A stretch of 64,000 nucleotides of DNA, from the NCBI RefSeq assembly GCF_014652215.1, contig NZ_BMYJ01000010.1, positions 1 through 64,000 of the forward strand, given 5' to 3'. Made by a program: the position numbers and the translations under genes. The notes under the pieces were generated by a model. It did no database searches. It saw nothing but the letters and a program-made list of their open reading frames with translations, and was not told the DNA's origin. Numbering within the stretch: the first letter of the stretch is position 1; each line of letters begins with the position of its first letter. Origin of the DNA: Neogemmobacter tilapiae (GTDB lineage Bacteria; Pseudomonadota; Alphaproteobacteria; Rhodobacterales; Rhodobacteraceae). This document shows, one piece after another, positions 44,660-54,013 of the stretch.

Positions 44660-45679
44660 ATGGCCATCAAGATCACCCTCACCGCCAATGCTGAAACCGG
44701 CGCAGGCGTCGATTTCAACGCGGATTTCGCGGCTTTCTTCAAGGATTTTGAACCCTACGGCTTTCCCCTTATGCTGAACCCCGCTGGCAGCGATCAAACC
44801 ACCCAGATCGTGCACTTGGATACCCCCGTGAATGGCCAAGAGGCCAACACCAAGGCCCTTGTCCTGAATGGGGCTAACTTCACCTATACCTTCTCCAACC
44901 ACTCCGTCAGCGGCCGGATCGATTCACTCCAGCTTGTCACCCTGGGTGGCGCTTGGAACCCCAACACCAACGACGTCCGCTATGAAAACGGCCTGCTGTC
45001 GCCCAACACCACCGGAATGATCAGCTTTAGCGGCCTGAACATCACCAACCCCGTCGGCGTCAAAGGCCGCGTCCACGAGATCGTCAAGGAATTCATGGGC
45101 GGCGGCCCGGATGGCAACAAGGCCGGATCGGCCGCGATCACCAAGGAAATCTGGGCCAAGGCCCACAATGTCATCGGTTCCACCGGCGACGACCGCTATC
45201 TGGGCAGCAAGTTTGGGGATGTGGTCAAAGGCAACGGTGGTGGCGACCACCTGAACGGGCGCGTTGGCAATGATACGATCACCGGCGGTGCTGGCGATGA
45301 CAGGCTGCTGGGCGGTGCCGGTGCTGATCGTCTGGTGGCCGGCGCAGGCGATGATATCCTGACGGGGGGCAAAGGGGCCGATCGCTTTGTCTTTGCGACG
45401 ATGGACGATGACGCCGCCCATCGGATCACCGATTTCAAACCCGGCCAGAAGGACAAGATCGACCTGCGGGCGGTGGACGCCAATACGCTCAAGACCGGCG
45501 ACCAAGCCTTTGCCTTCAAGGGTCAGGCCGCGTTTTCTGGCAGCGCAGGCGAATTGGTCTTTGCCAAAAGCGGCACCAGCCTGATCTTGCAAGGTGATAT
45601 CGACGGTGACGGTCTGGCCGACTTCAGCATTACCTTGAACAATCTGGCCACCCTGCGCGCCGCCGATCTGTTCCTCTAA
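44660..45679 (+). CDS. Second HasA-like hemophore fused to RTX repeats
   Basis: A 339-residue relative of the protein at 41590. Residues about 15-150 are HasA-like: VDFNADFAAFFKDF, GANFTYTFSNHSVSGRIDSL with Tyr76 and His81 as probable heme ligands, then FSGLN and VHEIVKEFMGG. RTX calcium repeats GNDTITGGAGDDRLLGGAG are at about 195-240, and the protein ends AADLFL, again a type I secretion-like end. It is 23 bases after the receptor, in the same operon, and is clearly diverged from the first copy. No type I exporter genes are in the window. Confidence 0.78.
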   Translation: MAIKITLTANAETGAGVDFNADFAAFFKDFEPYGFPLMLNPAGSDQTTQIVHLDTPVNGQEANTKALVLNGANFTYTFSNHSVSGRIDSLQLVTLGGAWNPNTNDVRYENGLLSPNTTGMISFSGLNITNPVGVKGRVHEIVKEFMGGGPDGNKAGSAAITKEIWAKAHNVIGSTGDDRYLGSKFGDVVKGNGGGDHLNGRVGNDTITGGAGDDRLLGGAGADRLVAGAGDDILTGGKGADRFVFATMDDDAAHRITDFKPGQKDKIDLRAVDANTLKTGDQAFAFKGQAAFSGSAGELVFAKSGTSLILQGDIDGDGLADFSITLNNLATLRAADLFL

Positions 45680-45686
45680 CCCCGAC

Positions 45687-45723
45687 GGCCCACCGCTAGG
45701 GTTTCTTGTGCCAACGGTGGGCC
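45687..45723. terminator. Hairpin between convergent genes
   Basis: GGCCCACCG and CGGTGGGCC form a perfect 9-bp stem around a 19-base loop. It spans the 3' end of the DUF2459 gene and follows the hemophore stop. No clear T-run, so termination is only possible. Confidence 0.35.
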
Positions 45724-46337
45724 AGACGCACGGCAAAGGGGGCGGGGGTCCAGATTCCATAGGGAATATCTCCCGCCTTCATCATCCGCGCCATCCAGAC
45801 ATTGCAGGTGTTCAGCGCCGAAAAATGCCCCTTGGCCGGGAAAAACGCGTCCGACCATGTAAACCCCGCCTCGGGCAGGGCTTCCCTCGCCGTGAACTCT
45901 GCCAAGACCGCGCTGCGCAAAGCGCCCATCTGATCCGCATTCACCGGCACCAGCAGAATGTTGCTGAAATCCTCGATCCGCCCCGCCACATCCAGCCGGA
46001 TCACCGCCGCGTCCCCCGTCGCCGCCGTCCAGACGGTATCGGCCCGCATATCGGCATAGGTTCCCGTGGCCGTGTAAAGCGCCTTTGACCCCCAGCCCAC
46101 GATCAGCCACTCCGCCCCCGGATCCAACACCGGAACCCCGGCGCTTTCCGCAAAGGCAAAGGCCGCGCGCGTCTCAGCGGTCAGGGGCAAAAGAATGTCG
46201 GTGTGGATGCCGCCGACCAAAAGGCCGATGCGCTGATCTTTCGGCAGACCCGCGTCAGGCGACGCCCCGTTGCCGATCAAAGCCCCCAGAACTGCCGCGA
46301 AAAGCCACAGTGCCAGCAGCCCCAAAAGGGCCGCCAA
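45696..46337 (-). CDS. DUF2459-family protein
   Basis: A 213-residue protein with one N-terminal hydrophobic segment and an extracytoplasmic domain. GLLVGGIHTDILLPL, VGWGSKALYT and HFSALNTCNVWMARM are the conserved blocks of the DUF2459 (TIGR02117) family, which is also found near urease genes. Only a TTG serves as start at 46337; a positively charged stretch runs in frame a little further upstream without ATG or GTG. Function unknown. Confidence 0.78.
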   Translation of the reverse strand: MAALLGLLALWLFAAVLGALIGNGASPDAGLPKDQRIGLLVGGIHTDILLPLTAETRAAFAFAESAGVPVLDPGAEWLIVGWGSKALYTATGTYADMRADTVWTAATGDAAVIRLDVAGRIEDFSNILLVPVNADQMGALRSAVLAEFTAREALPEAGFTWSDAFFPAKGHFSALNTCNVWMARMMKAGDIPYGIWTPAPFAVRLAHRWHKKP

Positions 46338-46375
46338 ACCCCCGATGATCCATCTGAAAAGGCGGCGCAGAAGCC

Positions 46376-46561
46376 TTATTTCGTAGCCTCAGCCGCTTTG
46401 GAGGCATGGACGAACCGCTTGTCGCAATAGCCGCATTCGACAAAGCCCGTCTCCTCGGGGATCGACAGCCAGACACGCGGATGGCCCAAAGCCCCCTCAC
46501 CCCCGTCGCAAGCCACTTTCCACTGGGTGACCACTTCGGTTTCCGGGGCATTCGGCGACAT
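46376..46561 (-). CDS. CHCC-type zinc-finger domain protein
   Basis: A 61-residue protein with the zf-CHCC pattern: Cys18, His27, Cys43 and Cys46 (VACDGG, LGHPRV, ECGYC). The fold is related to NDUFS6 of complex I and common in alphaproteobacteria. It probably binds one zinc. It precedes the DUF2459 gene, overlapping its possible upstream start. Confidence 0.9.
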   Translation of the reverse strand: MSPNAPETEVVTQWKVACDGGEGALGHPRVWLSIPEETGFVECGYCDKRFVHASKAAEATK

Positions 46562-46630
46562 TGCATTCTCCTGCTGGCTAGCGCTGGGCCAATTGTAGCG
46601 AAGGTGGCGGGGAAGGGGAAGGGTGTGGCG

Positions 46631-47179
46631 CTAGCCCATATCCTTGGCGCGCATCAGCGGAAAGAACACCCCGTCCGAACGCACACCGAACCAATCCTCC
46701 CCCTCAAACCGCTCCACCTTCCCCATCTCCACCAGCCGAAAGAACGTCTTGCGATCCACCCGCGCTTCCAGCCCGGCGCGGACCATCACATAGGGCGTGT
46801 CCCACTTCAGCCGCAAAGGATGATCCGCCCCCAAACGCGCCAGATCGCCCTGCCCGGTGATAAAGCTGATTCCCTGATCGTCCTGTTCCAGATCTACGGC
46901 CACAAAGGGCACATCCTCCACCGCGATGGACAGTTTTTCGACCGGCGTGACCAGAAAATAGGCATCTCCCTCGCGCTTCAGAATTGTTGAAAACAACCGC
47001 ACCAAGGGCGCGCGGCCAATCGGCGTGCCCTGATGAAACCACGTCCCATCCCGCGCAATCCGCATCTCACTGTCGCCGCAGAAATCCGGGTTCCACAAAT
47101 GCACCGGGGCCGGGCCTTTGCCCCCGGTCAGCGCCATCGCCTGTTCCATCAGCCCTGCTCTCGGCGCTTTCACGATCAT
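46631..47179 (-). CDS. DUF1285 domain-containing protein
   Basis: A 182-residue cytoplasmic protein. WFHQGTPIGRAPLVRLFSTIL and EKLSIAVEDVPFVAVD are conserved DUF1285 blocks. No catalytic function known. Divergent from the MoxR operon, 84 bases away. Confidence 0.85.
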   Translation of the reverse strand: MIVKAPRAGLMEQAMALTGGKGPAPVHLWNPDFCGDSEMRIARDGTWFHQGTPIGRAPLVRLFSTILKREGDAYFLVTPVEKLSIAVEDVPFVAVDLEQDDQGISFITGQGDLARLGADHPLRLKWDTPYVMVRAGLEARVDRKTFFRLVEMGKVERFEGEDWFGVRSDGVFFPLMRAKDMG

Positions 47180-47263
47180 TTGTGGCCCCTTGCGTTTTGG
47201 CGTTTGTGCCGGGCATCTAGTTTCTGTCTAATGCAAGAATAGAACGGCAGAGGTGAGATTGTC

Positions 47264-48262
47264 ATGACGGAAGCACTGGTTGGCGAAATCGAGGCGCTGG
47301 GCGCGAAACTGGCGCAGGCCAAGGCCAGCATCAACCAGCGTTTTATCGGGCAGGGCAAGGTTGTCGATCTGGTGCTGGCCGCCATGCTCTGCGGCGGGCA
47401 TGGTCTGCTGGTGGGTCTGCCGGGCTTGGGCAAAACGCGGCTGGTCGATACGCTTTCCACCGTGATGGGTTTGAAAGGCAGCCGCATCCAATTCACCCCC
47501 GATCTGATGCCCGCCGATATTCTGGGGTCCGAGGTGCTGGAAACGGCGAAAGACGGCAGCCGCGCCTTTCGCTTTGTCGAAGGGCCGGTGTTCTGCCAGC
47601 TTTTGATGGCCGACGAAATCAACCGGGCCAGCCCACGGACGCAATCGGCCCTGCTGCAAGCGATGCAGGAGCGTGAGGTGACAATTGCGGGCGAACATCG
47701 CCCCCTAGGTCGCCCCTTCCATGTGCTGGCAACGCAGAACCCCATTGAACAGGAAGGCACCTATCCCCTGCCCGAAGCGCAGTTGGACCGTTTTCTGGTG
47801 CAGATCGACGTGGAATACCCCGACCGGGCGACGGAACGCGACATCCTGATCGCGACGACCGGGGCGGAAGAGGCGCAGGTGCATCAGGTGTTCACGGCGG
47901 ATGAGTTGATCGCCGCGCAATCGGTGCTGCGGCGGATGCCGGTGGGCGATCAGGTGATCGAAAAGATCCTCGATCTCGTCCGTTCCTGCCGCCCCGGCGA
48001 AGCCGAAGGCCGCGATCTGGCCGATACCCTGTCCTGGGGTCCGGGGCCGCGCGCCGCGCAAGCCTTGATGCTGACCGTCCGCGCGCGCGCCTTGCTCGAT
48101 GGCCGTCTGGTGCCTTCCGTCGCCGATGTGGCGGCCATGGCGCGGCCTGTGTTGACCCACCGTATGGCGCTGAATTTTGCCGCCCGCGCCCGTGGGGAAT
48201 CGCTCTCCACCGTCATCGACCGGGTGACCGGGCGCGTTCTGGGTCTTGAGGCTGCCGCGTGA
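47264..48262 (+). CDS. MoxR-family AAA+ ATPase
   Basis: A 332-residue AAA+ protein: Walker A GLPGLGKTRL (about residues 51-60), Walker B LLMADEINRA with a following ATQNPIEQEGTYPLPEAQLDRF sensor region (sensor 1 Asn). MoxR ATPases act as chaperones for metal-containing or large membrane complexes with a VWA partner. It is the first of four tightly linked genes and overlaps the DUF58 gene by four bases. Confidence 0.93.
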   Translation: MTEALVGEIEALGAKLAQAKASINQRFIGQGKVVDLVLAAMLCGGHGLLVGLPGLGKTRLVDTLSTVMGLKGSRIQFTPDLMPADILGSEVLETAKDGSRAFRFVEGPVFCQLLMADEINRASPRTQSALLQAMQEREVTIAGEHRPLGRPFHVLATQNPIEQEGTYPLPEAQLDRFLVQIDVEYPDRATERDILIATTGAEEAQVHQVFTADELIAAQSVLRRMPVGDQVIEKILDLVRSCRPGEAEGRDLADTLSWGPGPRAAQALMLTVRARALLDGRLVPSVADVAAMARPVLTHRMALNFAARARGESLSTVIDRVTGRVLGLEAAA

Positions 48263-49137
48263 CGCAAGCGGTCGACATTGCGCTGCGCCCAAGGGCCGAG
48301 GTTCTGGGGCAAGCGCTGCCCGCCCTGCTGGCGGCGGCCGATCATCTGGCGGGCTCTGTGATCCTGGGCGATCACGGGCGTCGCCGCGCCGGGATGGGCG
48401 ATGAATTCTGGCAATTTCGCCCCGCCCATGCGGGCGATACCGCCCGCATGATCGACTGGCGGCGTTCAGCGCGGGGCGACGCCACCTTTGTGCGCGAACG
48501 CGAATGGCAGGCGGCGCAATCGGTGATGCTGTGGGTCGATCCGTCGCGGTCCATGCAGTTTTCCGGCGACAAATCCCGTGCCTCCAAAGCCGACCGCGCG
48601 CAACTGCTCGCCTTGGCGCTTGGCATCCTTTTGCTACGCGGCGGGGAACGGGTGGGCCTTGCCGGGCAGGACGTGCCCGCCCGCTCTGGCCGCGCCCAAA
48701 CCGAACGCCTAGCGCGCGGTATTCTTGCCGCCGGGGCCGAGGATTACGGCAAGCCCGACACAACCGGCCTTGTGGCCCACGGGCGCATGGTGATCCTGTC
48801 GGACTTTCTGGGCGATCTGGCGGGGGTCGAAGACGCCATCGCGCGGGCCTCTGACCGGGGCGTGCGCGGCGCCTTGGTGCAGGTTCTGGACCCGGCCGAG
48901 GAAGAATTTCCCTTTGACGGCCGCACCATCTTTGAATCCATGGGCGGCAGCCTGCGCCACGAAACCCTGCGCGCGGGCGATCTGCGTGCCCGCTATCTCG
49001 CCCGTCTGGCCGAACGCAAGGAACGCCTGGCGACCTTGGCTCGCGCCTCGGGCTGGCACCTGACCGCGCATCACACCGGCCAATCGGCCCAATCCGCCCT
49101 GCTCTGGCTTTACCGCGCGGTGGAGGCGCCGTTCTAA
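48259..49137 (+). CDS. DUF58 domain-containing protein
   Basis: A 292-residue VWA-like DUF58 protein. DWRRSARGDATFVRERE (about residues 67-83) and LWVDPSRSMQF (about 90-100), with a MIDAS-like DPSRS, are characteristic. It usually pairs with MoxR. No membrane helices are evident. Overlaps moxR by four bases and starts one base before the next gene. Confidence 0.9.
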   Translation: MTQAVDIALRPRAEVLGQALPALLAAADHLAGSVILGDHGRRRAGMGDEFWQFRPAHAGDTARMIDWRRSARGDATFVREREWQAAQSVMLWVDPSRSMQFSGDKSRASKADRAQLLALALGILLLRGGERVGLAGQDVPARSGRAQTERLARGILAAGAEDYGKPDTTGLVAHGRMVILSDFLGDLAGVEDAIARASDRGVRGALVQVLDPAEEEFPFDGRTIFESMGGSLRHETLRAGDLRARYLARLAERKERLATLARASGWHLTAHHTGQSAQSALLWLYRAVEAPF

Positions 49138-49138
49138 C

Positions 49139-51898
49139 ATGTGGATGATCGGCCCCATCGGTTTCACCGCCCCCCTGTTGCTGCTGGGCCTGATTCTTTT
49201 GCCCGTGCTGTGGTTCCTTTTGCGCGCCATCCCCCCGGCCCCGATCAAACGCCGCTTTCCCGGTGTTGCCCTGCTGCTGGGGCTGGATGATGAAACCACC
49301 GAAACCGACAAAACCCCTTGGTGGCTTCTGCTGCTGCGCGCCTTGGCCATTGCCGCCGCCATCATCGCCTTTGCAGGCCCCGTTTTGAACCCGCAGGCCC
49401 GCGCGCCGGGCAACGGGCCTTTGCTCGTTCTGATCGACGGCGGCTGGGCCGATGCCCGCGACTGGACGCGGCGGCAAGATCGCTCTGTGGCCTTGGTTGA
49501 AGAAGCAGGTCGCAATGGCCGCCCCGTGGCTGTCGTTCGCCTGTCCGATGCGCCCGAGGCGGTGGTGTTCCAGACCGCCGACGCCGTCCTGTCACGGCTG
49601 GCGGCGATGGAGCCGCAGCCCTTTGCGCCGAATGCCTTGCAAGGCTGGGTCGATGTGCTGCCTGCGGGGGAATTTGATTCCTTCTGGCTGTCGAACGGGC
49701 TGGACCATGAAGGGCGGGCCGTTTTGGAAACCGCCTTGCAGAATCGCGGCGCGCTGACCGTCTTTTCCAGCCCAAGGCCGATTTTCGCCCTGCATCCCGC
49801 CAGCTTTGCCGAGGGTATGGTGAAAATCGCGGCCTCTCGTCTGCCTGCCACAGGCGAGGTTCAGGCCGAAGTGGTGGCGCGTGGCCTTGATCCTTCGGGC
49901 ATTGAACGCGAATTGGCGCGGGTCGCTGTAACCTTCCCCGATGGGCAATCGCAGACGGAAGCGGCGTTTGACCTGCCCCCCGAACTGCGCAACCGCATCA
50001 CCCGCTTTGAACTCGTGGGCCAGCGGACGGCAGGGGCGGTCAGCCTGACGGATGACAGTCTGAAACGCCGCAAGATCGCGCTGATCACCGGCGAATCCGA
50101 TGCCGAGGGGCTGCTTTTGCTGTCGCAAAGCCATTACCTGCGCCAGGCCTTGGCCCCGGTGGCCGATCTGCTGGATGGCGGCTTGCAGGATGTCTTGCTG
50201 GCCAACCCCGATGTCATCGTTCTGGCCGATGTCGCGCGGCTGTCAGCCGAGGATGAAAAGGGCCTACTGGAATGGATCCAGAAAGGCGGGCTTTTGCTGC
50301 GCTTTGCAGGGCCGCGCATGGCGGCCAGCGAAAGCGCCGTGGATGGAACCGATCCCCTGTTGCCCGTTACGCTGCGTCAAGGCGGTCGGGCCATTGGCGG
50401 CGCGATGAGCTGGGGGGAGCCGAAACCCTTGGCCCCCTTCGCCGAAGACACGCCCTTTCACGGGCTAGAGGTGCCGCCCGAGGTGACGGTGACGGAACAG
50501 GTTCTGGCCCAGCCAGGGCCGGAACTGGCAGGGCGCACGATTGCCGCCCTTGCCGACGGAACGCCGCTGGTGACGCGCCGGGTCGAAGGGCAGGGGCAAG
50601 TGGTGCTGGTGCATGTCACGGCCAATGCCGATTGGTCGAACCTGCCGCTGTCGGTGTTGTTCGTGCAGATGCTGGAACGCTTGGCGGTGTCCACCCGGCC
50701 TGCCGTGCCCGAGGAAAGCGATCTGGCGGGGCAGATCTGGGTGCCGGAAGAGGTGGTCGATGCCTATGGGCAAGTGGTGGCCGTTGATGATCTGCCGGGG
50801 GTTCCGGGCGAGGATCTGGCCAAGGCCATACCGGGCCGCGCCATGCCGCCGGGGCTTTATGCTGGGGCAGAACGGCGTGTGGCATTGAATGTGATGGCGG
50901 CAGACACGGCGTTGACTCCGGCGGAATGGGCCGAGGGCGTGGCGGTGGAAGGTATCGAAATGGTGCGTGAAACGGCCTTGAAGGGGGCTTTCCTGTCCGG
51001 GGCCTTGGCGCTGCTGATGGTGGATATTCTGGCCGCCCTGTTCCTGTCGGGCCGTCTGGCGGCACGGCTGGGGCCGGGGGTGGCGGTGTTGATCCTGGCT
51101 TTGGCCCTGATGCCGCAGGGGCGGGCACAGGCTCAGGATAGCAGCCTGCCGGATGATGCGCTGGCGCTAGAGGCGACGACTGCGCTGCGGCTGGCCTATG
51201 TGATGACCGATGATCAAAGGGTCAACGACATGGCCAAGGCCGGCCTTCTGGGCCTGTCGATGCGGCTTTGGGACCGGACCACCGTGGAACCCCTGGAACC
51301 CATCGGGGTTGATCTGGAAAAGGATGATCTGGCGTTCTTCCCCTTTCTTTACTGGCCGATGACGGCGAACCAACCGATCCCCTCTTCCGAGGCTTATGCC
51401 AAACTGAACCGCTTCATGCGCACGGGCGGCATGCTGTTTCTGGACAGCCGCGATGGTGGCATGACGGGCAGCCCCGAACAGCGCCGGATGCAGGAAATCG
51501 CCCTGCGTTTGGACATTCCGCCCTTGGAACCGATCCCCCCGGATCACGTCCTGACCCGCACCTTCTATCTGCTCCAAGACTTTCCCGGCCGGTTCATCGG
51601 CCAACCGTTGTGGGTCGAAGCCGCCCCCCCCGATGCCGAACAGGCCGAAGGTATGCCTTTCCGCAATCTGAACGACGGGGTGACCCCGGTCGTGCTGGGC
51701 AGTGCCGATTATGCCGCCGCCTGGGCCGTCGATGATTACGATCAGCCGCTGGTGCCGGTGGGGCGCGGCAATTCCGGCGAAAGACAACGCGAGATCGCCT
51801 ATCGCTTTGGCATCAACCTGATCATGCATGTGCTGACAGGCAACTATAAATCCGATCAGGTGCATGTGCCCGCCCTGCTGGAACGTCTGGGGCAATAG
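49139..51898 (+). CDS. BatA-type membrane protein with C-terminal DUF4159 domain
   Basis: A 919-residue protein. An aerotolerance (BatA) N-terminal domain with two helices (TAPLLLLGLILLPVLWFLLR and LLLRALAIAAAIIAFAGP) is followed by a long periplasmic or cytoplasmic stretch, a further membrane segment (SGALALLMVDILAALFL, about residue 625) and a DUF4159 domain (about 690-919) ending VHVPALLERLGQ. The fusion joins two parts that are often separate. It is the third gene of the MoxR operon. Confidence 0.85.
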   Translation: MWMIGPIGFTAPLLLLGLILLPVLWFLLRAIPPAPIKRRFPGVALLLGLDDETTETDKTPWWLLLLRALAIAAAIIAFAGPVLNPQARAPGNGPLLVLIDGGWADARDWTRRQDRSVALVEEAGRNGRPVAVVRLSDAPEAVVFQTADAVLSRLAAMEPQPFAPNALQGWVDVLPAGEFDSFWLSNGLDHEGRAVLETALQNRGALTVFSSPRPIFALHPASFAEGMVKIAASRLPATGEVQAEVVARGLDPSGIERELARVAVTFPDGQSQTEAAFDLPPELRNRITRFELVGQRTAGAVSLTDDSLKRRKIALITGESDAEGLLLLSQSHYLRQALAPVADLLDGGLQDVLLANPDVIVLADVARLSAEDEKGLLEWIQKGGLLLRFAGPRMAASESAVDGTDPLLPVTLRQGGRAIGGAMSWGEPKPLAPFAEDTPFHGLEVPPEVTVTEQVLAQPGPELAGRTIAALADGTPLVTRRVEGQGQVVLVHVTANADWSNLPLSVLFVQMLERLAVSTRPAVPEESDLAGQIWVPEEVVDAYGQVVAVDDLPGVPGEDLAKAIPGRAMPPGLYAGAERRVALNVMAADTALTPAEWAEGVAVEGIEMVRETALKGAFLSGALALLMVDILAALFLSGRLAARLGPGVAVLILALALMPQGRAQAQDSSLPDDALALEATTALRLAYVMTDDQRVNDMAKAGLLGLSMRLWDRTTVEPLEPIGVDLEKDDLAFFPFLYWPMTANQPIPSSEAYAKLNRFMRTGGMLFLDSRDGGMTGSPEQRRMQEIALRLDIPPLEPIPPDHVLTRTFYLLQDFPGRFIGQPLWVEAAPPDAEQAEGMPFRNLNDGVTPVVLGSADYAAAWAVDDYDQPLVPVGRGNSGERQREIAYRFGINLIMHVLTGNYKSDQVHVPALLERLGQ

Positions 51899-53980
51899 AT
51901 GAACATCGCCAACCTGACCTTTGATCCGCTGATTCCCCTGCCCGCCTTGGCCGGGCTTGCAGCCTTTGCCCTCCTGTTTTTGGCGTTGGCCCTGTGGCGC
52001 AGGTTGGCGGGCTGGTGGCTGCGCGGGCTTGCTGCGCTTGCTGTGCTGGGGGCTTTGGCGAACCCGGCCTTGCAGGAAGAGGACCGCGCCCCGCTGACCG
52101 ATATTGTCATCGCCGTGGTCGATGAAAGCGCCAGCCAAAAGGTGAACGACCGCCCTGACCAAGCCGCCGCCGCCCTTGCGCGGGTTCAGGCCGAGGTCGC
52201 GGCGATGGAGAACACCGAACTGCGCGTGATCCGGCTGGGTGACGGCGAAGGCGATACGGGAACACAAGCCATGACGGCCCTGTCCGAGGCTTTGGCCGAG
52301 GAACCGCGCTCCCGCGTGGCCGGGGCCATCCTGATCACCGACGGGCAGGTGCATGACATGAGCCTTGCCCCCAATCTGCCCGCCCCGGTGCATGTGCTGC
52401 TGACAGGCCGCGACAGTGATTGGGACCGCCGCCTGATCATTCGCAACGCCCCGGCCTTTGCCATCATCGGCGAAGAAACCCTGATGACGATCCGCGTCGA
52501 AGACAGCGGCGATGTGCCGCCAGAAGTGGCGGGCATCGCGGAACTGTCCATTGCGGTGGACGGCGAAACGCCGATGCCGTTTTCGGTCCCAGTGGGGCAG
52601 GATATGGAACTGCCGTTGAAATTGACCCATGGCGGCATGAACGTGCTGCAATTCGCAGTGACGCCCGTGGTGGGCGAATTGACCGACCGGAACAATGCAG
52701 CGGTCATTCAGGTGAACGGCGTGCGCGACCGTCTGCGCGTGCTGCTGGTGTCGGGTGAACCCCATGCCGGTGAACGCGTCTGGCGCAACCTTTTGAAATC
52801 CGACCCTTCCGTCGATCTGGTGCATTTCACCATCCTGCGCCCGCCAGAAAAGCAGGATGGTGTCCCGGTTGAGGAACTGTCGCTGATCGCCTTTCCAACG
52901 CGAGAACTGTTCATCGAAAAGGTCAAGGAATTCGACCTGATCATCTTTGACCGCTTCCGCCTGCGCGGCATCCTGCCCACCGAATATCTGGAAAACATCC
53001 GCGATTACGTCCGCGAAGGCGGCACCGTTCTGGTCGCCGCGGGCCCCGAATTCGGCACCGTCGATGGCCTCTGGCGCTCGCCCCTGAACGACATCTTGCC
53101 CGTCGATGTCACCAGCCGCGTACTGGAAGGCGGCTTTCGCCCCAAGCTCACGGACCTAGGGCGAAAGCATCCCGTCACCCAGGGCCTTGATGCCGATGCC
53201 CCCGATGAAGGCTGGGGCCGCTGGTTCCGCCAAATGGAAATCTCGGCGCGGGAGGGGGGCCAGGTGGTGATGAGCGGGGCAAACGACCTGCCCTTGCTGG
53301 TTCTGGCGCGCGAAGGCCAAGGGCGGGTGGCGGTGCTGGCCTCCGATCACGCTTGGCTTTGGGGCCGGGGCTATGAAGGCGGCGGGCCGCAGTTGGAAAT
53401 GCTGCGCCGTCTGGCCCACTGGATGCTGAAAGAGCCAGAACTGGAAGAGGAAACCCTGACCGCCACTATCGAAGGCGATCTGGTGAAAATCGAACGCCGC
53501 ACCATTCTGGACGTGCCGCCGGGGGCCGTGACGGTGACCGCGCCGGATGGGACGGAAAGCGCTGTGGCGCTGGATGAAGCGGGGCCTGGCCTGTTCACGG
53601 GTGGCTTCACTGCCACTGGCTTGGGCCTTTACCGTCTGGCCGAAGGCGACCTAGAACGGGTCATCGCCGTCGGCCCGCCCGCACCCAAGGAATACGAGGA
53701 AATCATCGCCTCGGGCGACAAACTCGCCAGCTTTGTCGAATCCACCAAAGGTGGTATCCTTCGCGTCGAGGATGGCCTGCCCGACATCCGTCAGGTGGCC
53801 GAAGGCCGCGTTGCCGCGGGGCGGGGTTGGATCGGCCTGACCCCACGCGGGGCCTATGTCACGCAAGACGTTCGGGTTGCCGCCCTGCTGCCCGGTTGGG
53901 TCTGGCTGTTGCTTGCGGCGGGCCTGTCCCTCGCGGCCTGGCTTCGTGAAGGGCGGTTCGGGGGGCAACGCCGGGCCTGA
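51899..53980 (+). CDS. Large membrane protein with glutamine-amidotransferase-like fold
   Basis: A 693-residue protein, last of the MoxR operon, beginning directly after the previous stop. Two N-terminal helices (LAGLAAFALLFLALALW and LRGLAALAVLGALANP), a VWA-like region (DIVIAVVDESASQKV, about residues 66-80), a GATase1-like region (YVREGGTVLVAAGPEF, about 370-385) and a C-terminal helix near 680. In related genomes such proteins complete the MoxR-DUF58-DUF4159 set. Role unknown; it may form a membrane assembly with the two proteins before it. Confidence 0.8.
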   Translation: MNIANLTFDPLIPLPALAGLAAFALLFLALALWRRLAGWWLRGLAALAVLGALANPALQEEDRAPLTDIVIAVVDESASQKVNDRPDQAAAALARVQAEVAAMENTELRVIRLGDGEGDTGTQAMTALSEALAEEPRSRVAGAILITDGQVHDMSLAPNLPAPVHVLLTGRDSDWDRRLIIRNAPAFAIIGEETLMTIRVEDSGDVPPEVAGIAELSIAVDGETPMPFSVPVGQDMELPLKLTHGGMNVLQFAVTPVVGELTDRNNAAVIQVNGVRDRLRVLLVSGEPHAGERVWRNLLKSDPSVDLVHFTILRPPEKQDGVPVEELSLIAFPTRELFIEKVKEFDLIIFDRFRLRGILPTEYLENIRDYVREGGTVLVAAGPEFGTVDGLWRSPLNDILPVDVTSRVLEGGFRPKLTDLGRKHPVTQGLDADAPDEGWGRWFRQMEISAREGGQVVMSGANDLPLLVLAREGQGRVAVLASDHAWLWGRGYEGGGPQLEMLRRLAHWMLKEPELEEETLTATIEGDLVKIERRTILDVPPGAVTVTAPDGTESAVALDEAGPGLFTGGFTATGLGLYRLAEGDLERVIAVGPPAPKEYEEIIASGDKLASFVESTKGGILRVEDGLPDIRQVAEGRVAAGRGWIGLTPRGAYVTQDVRVAALLPGWVWLLLAAGLSLAAWLREGRFGGQRRA

Positions 53981-54013
53981 GAACAATGGGCCCAAGGATC
54001 AAAAGGAGAGCAA

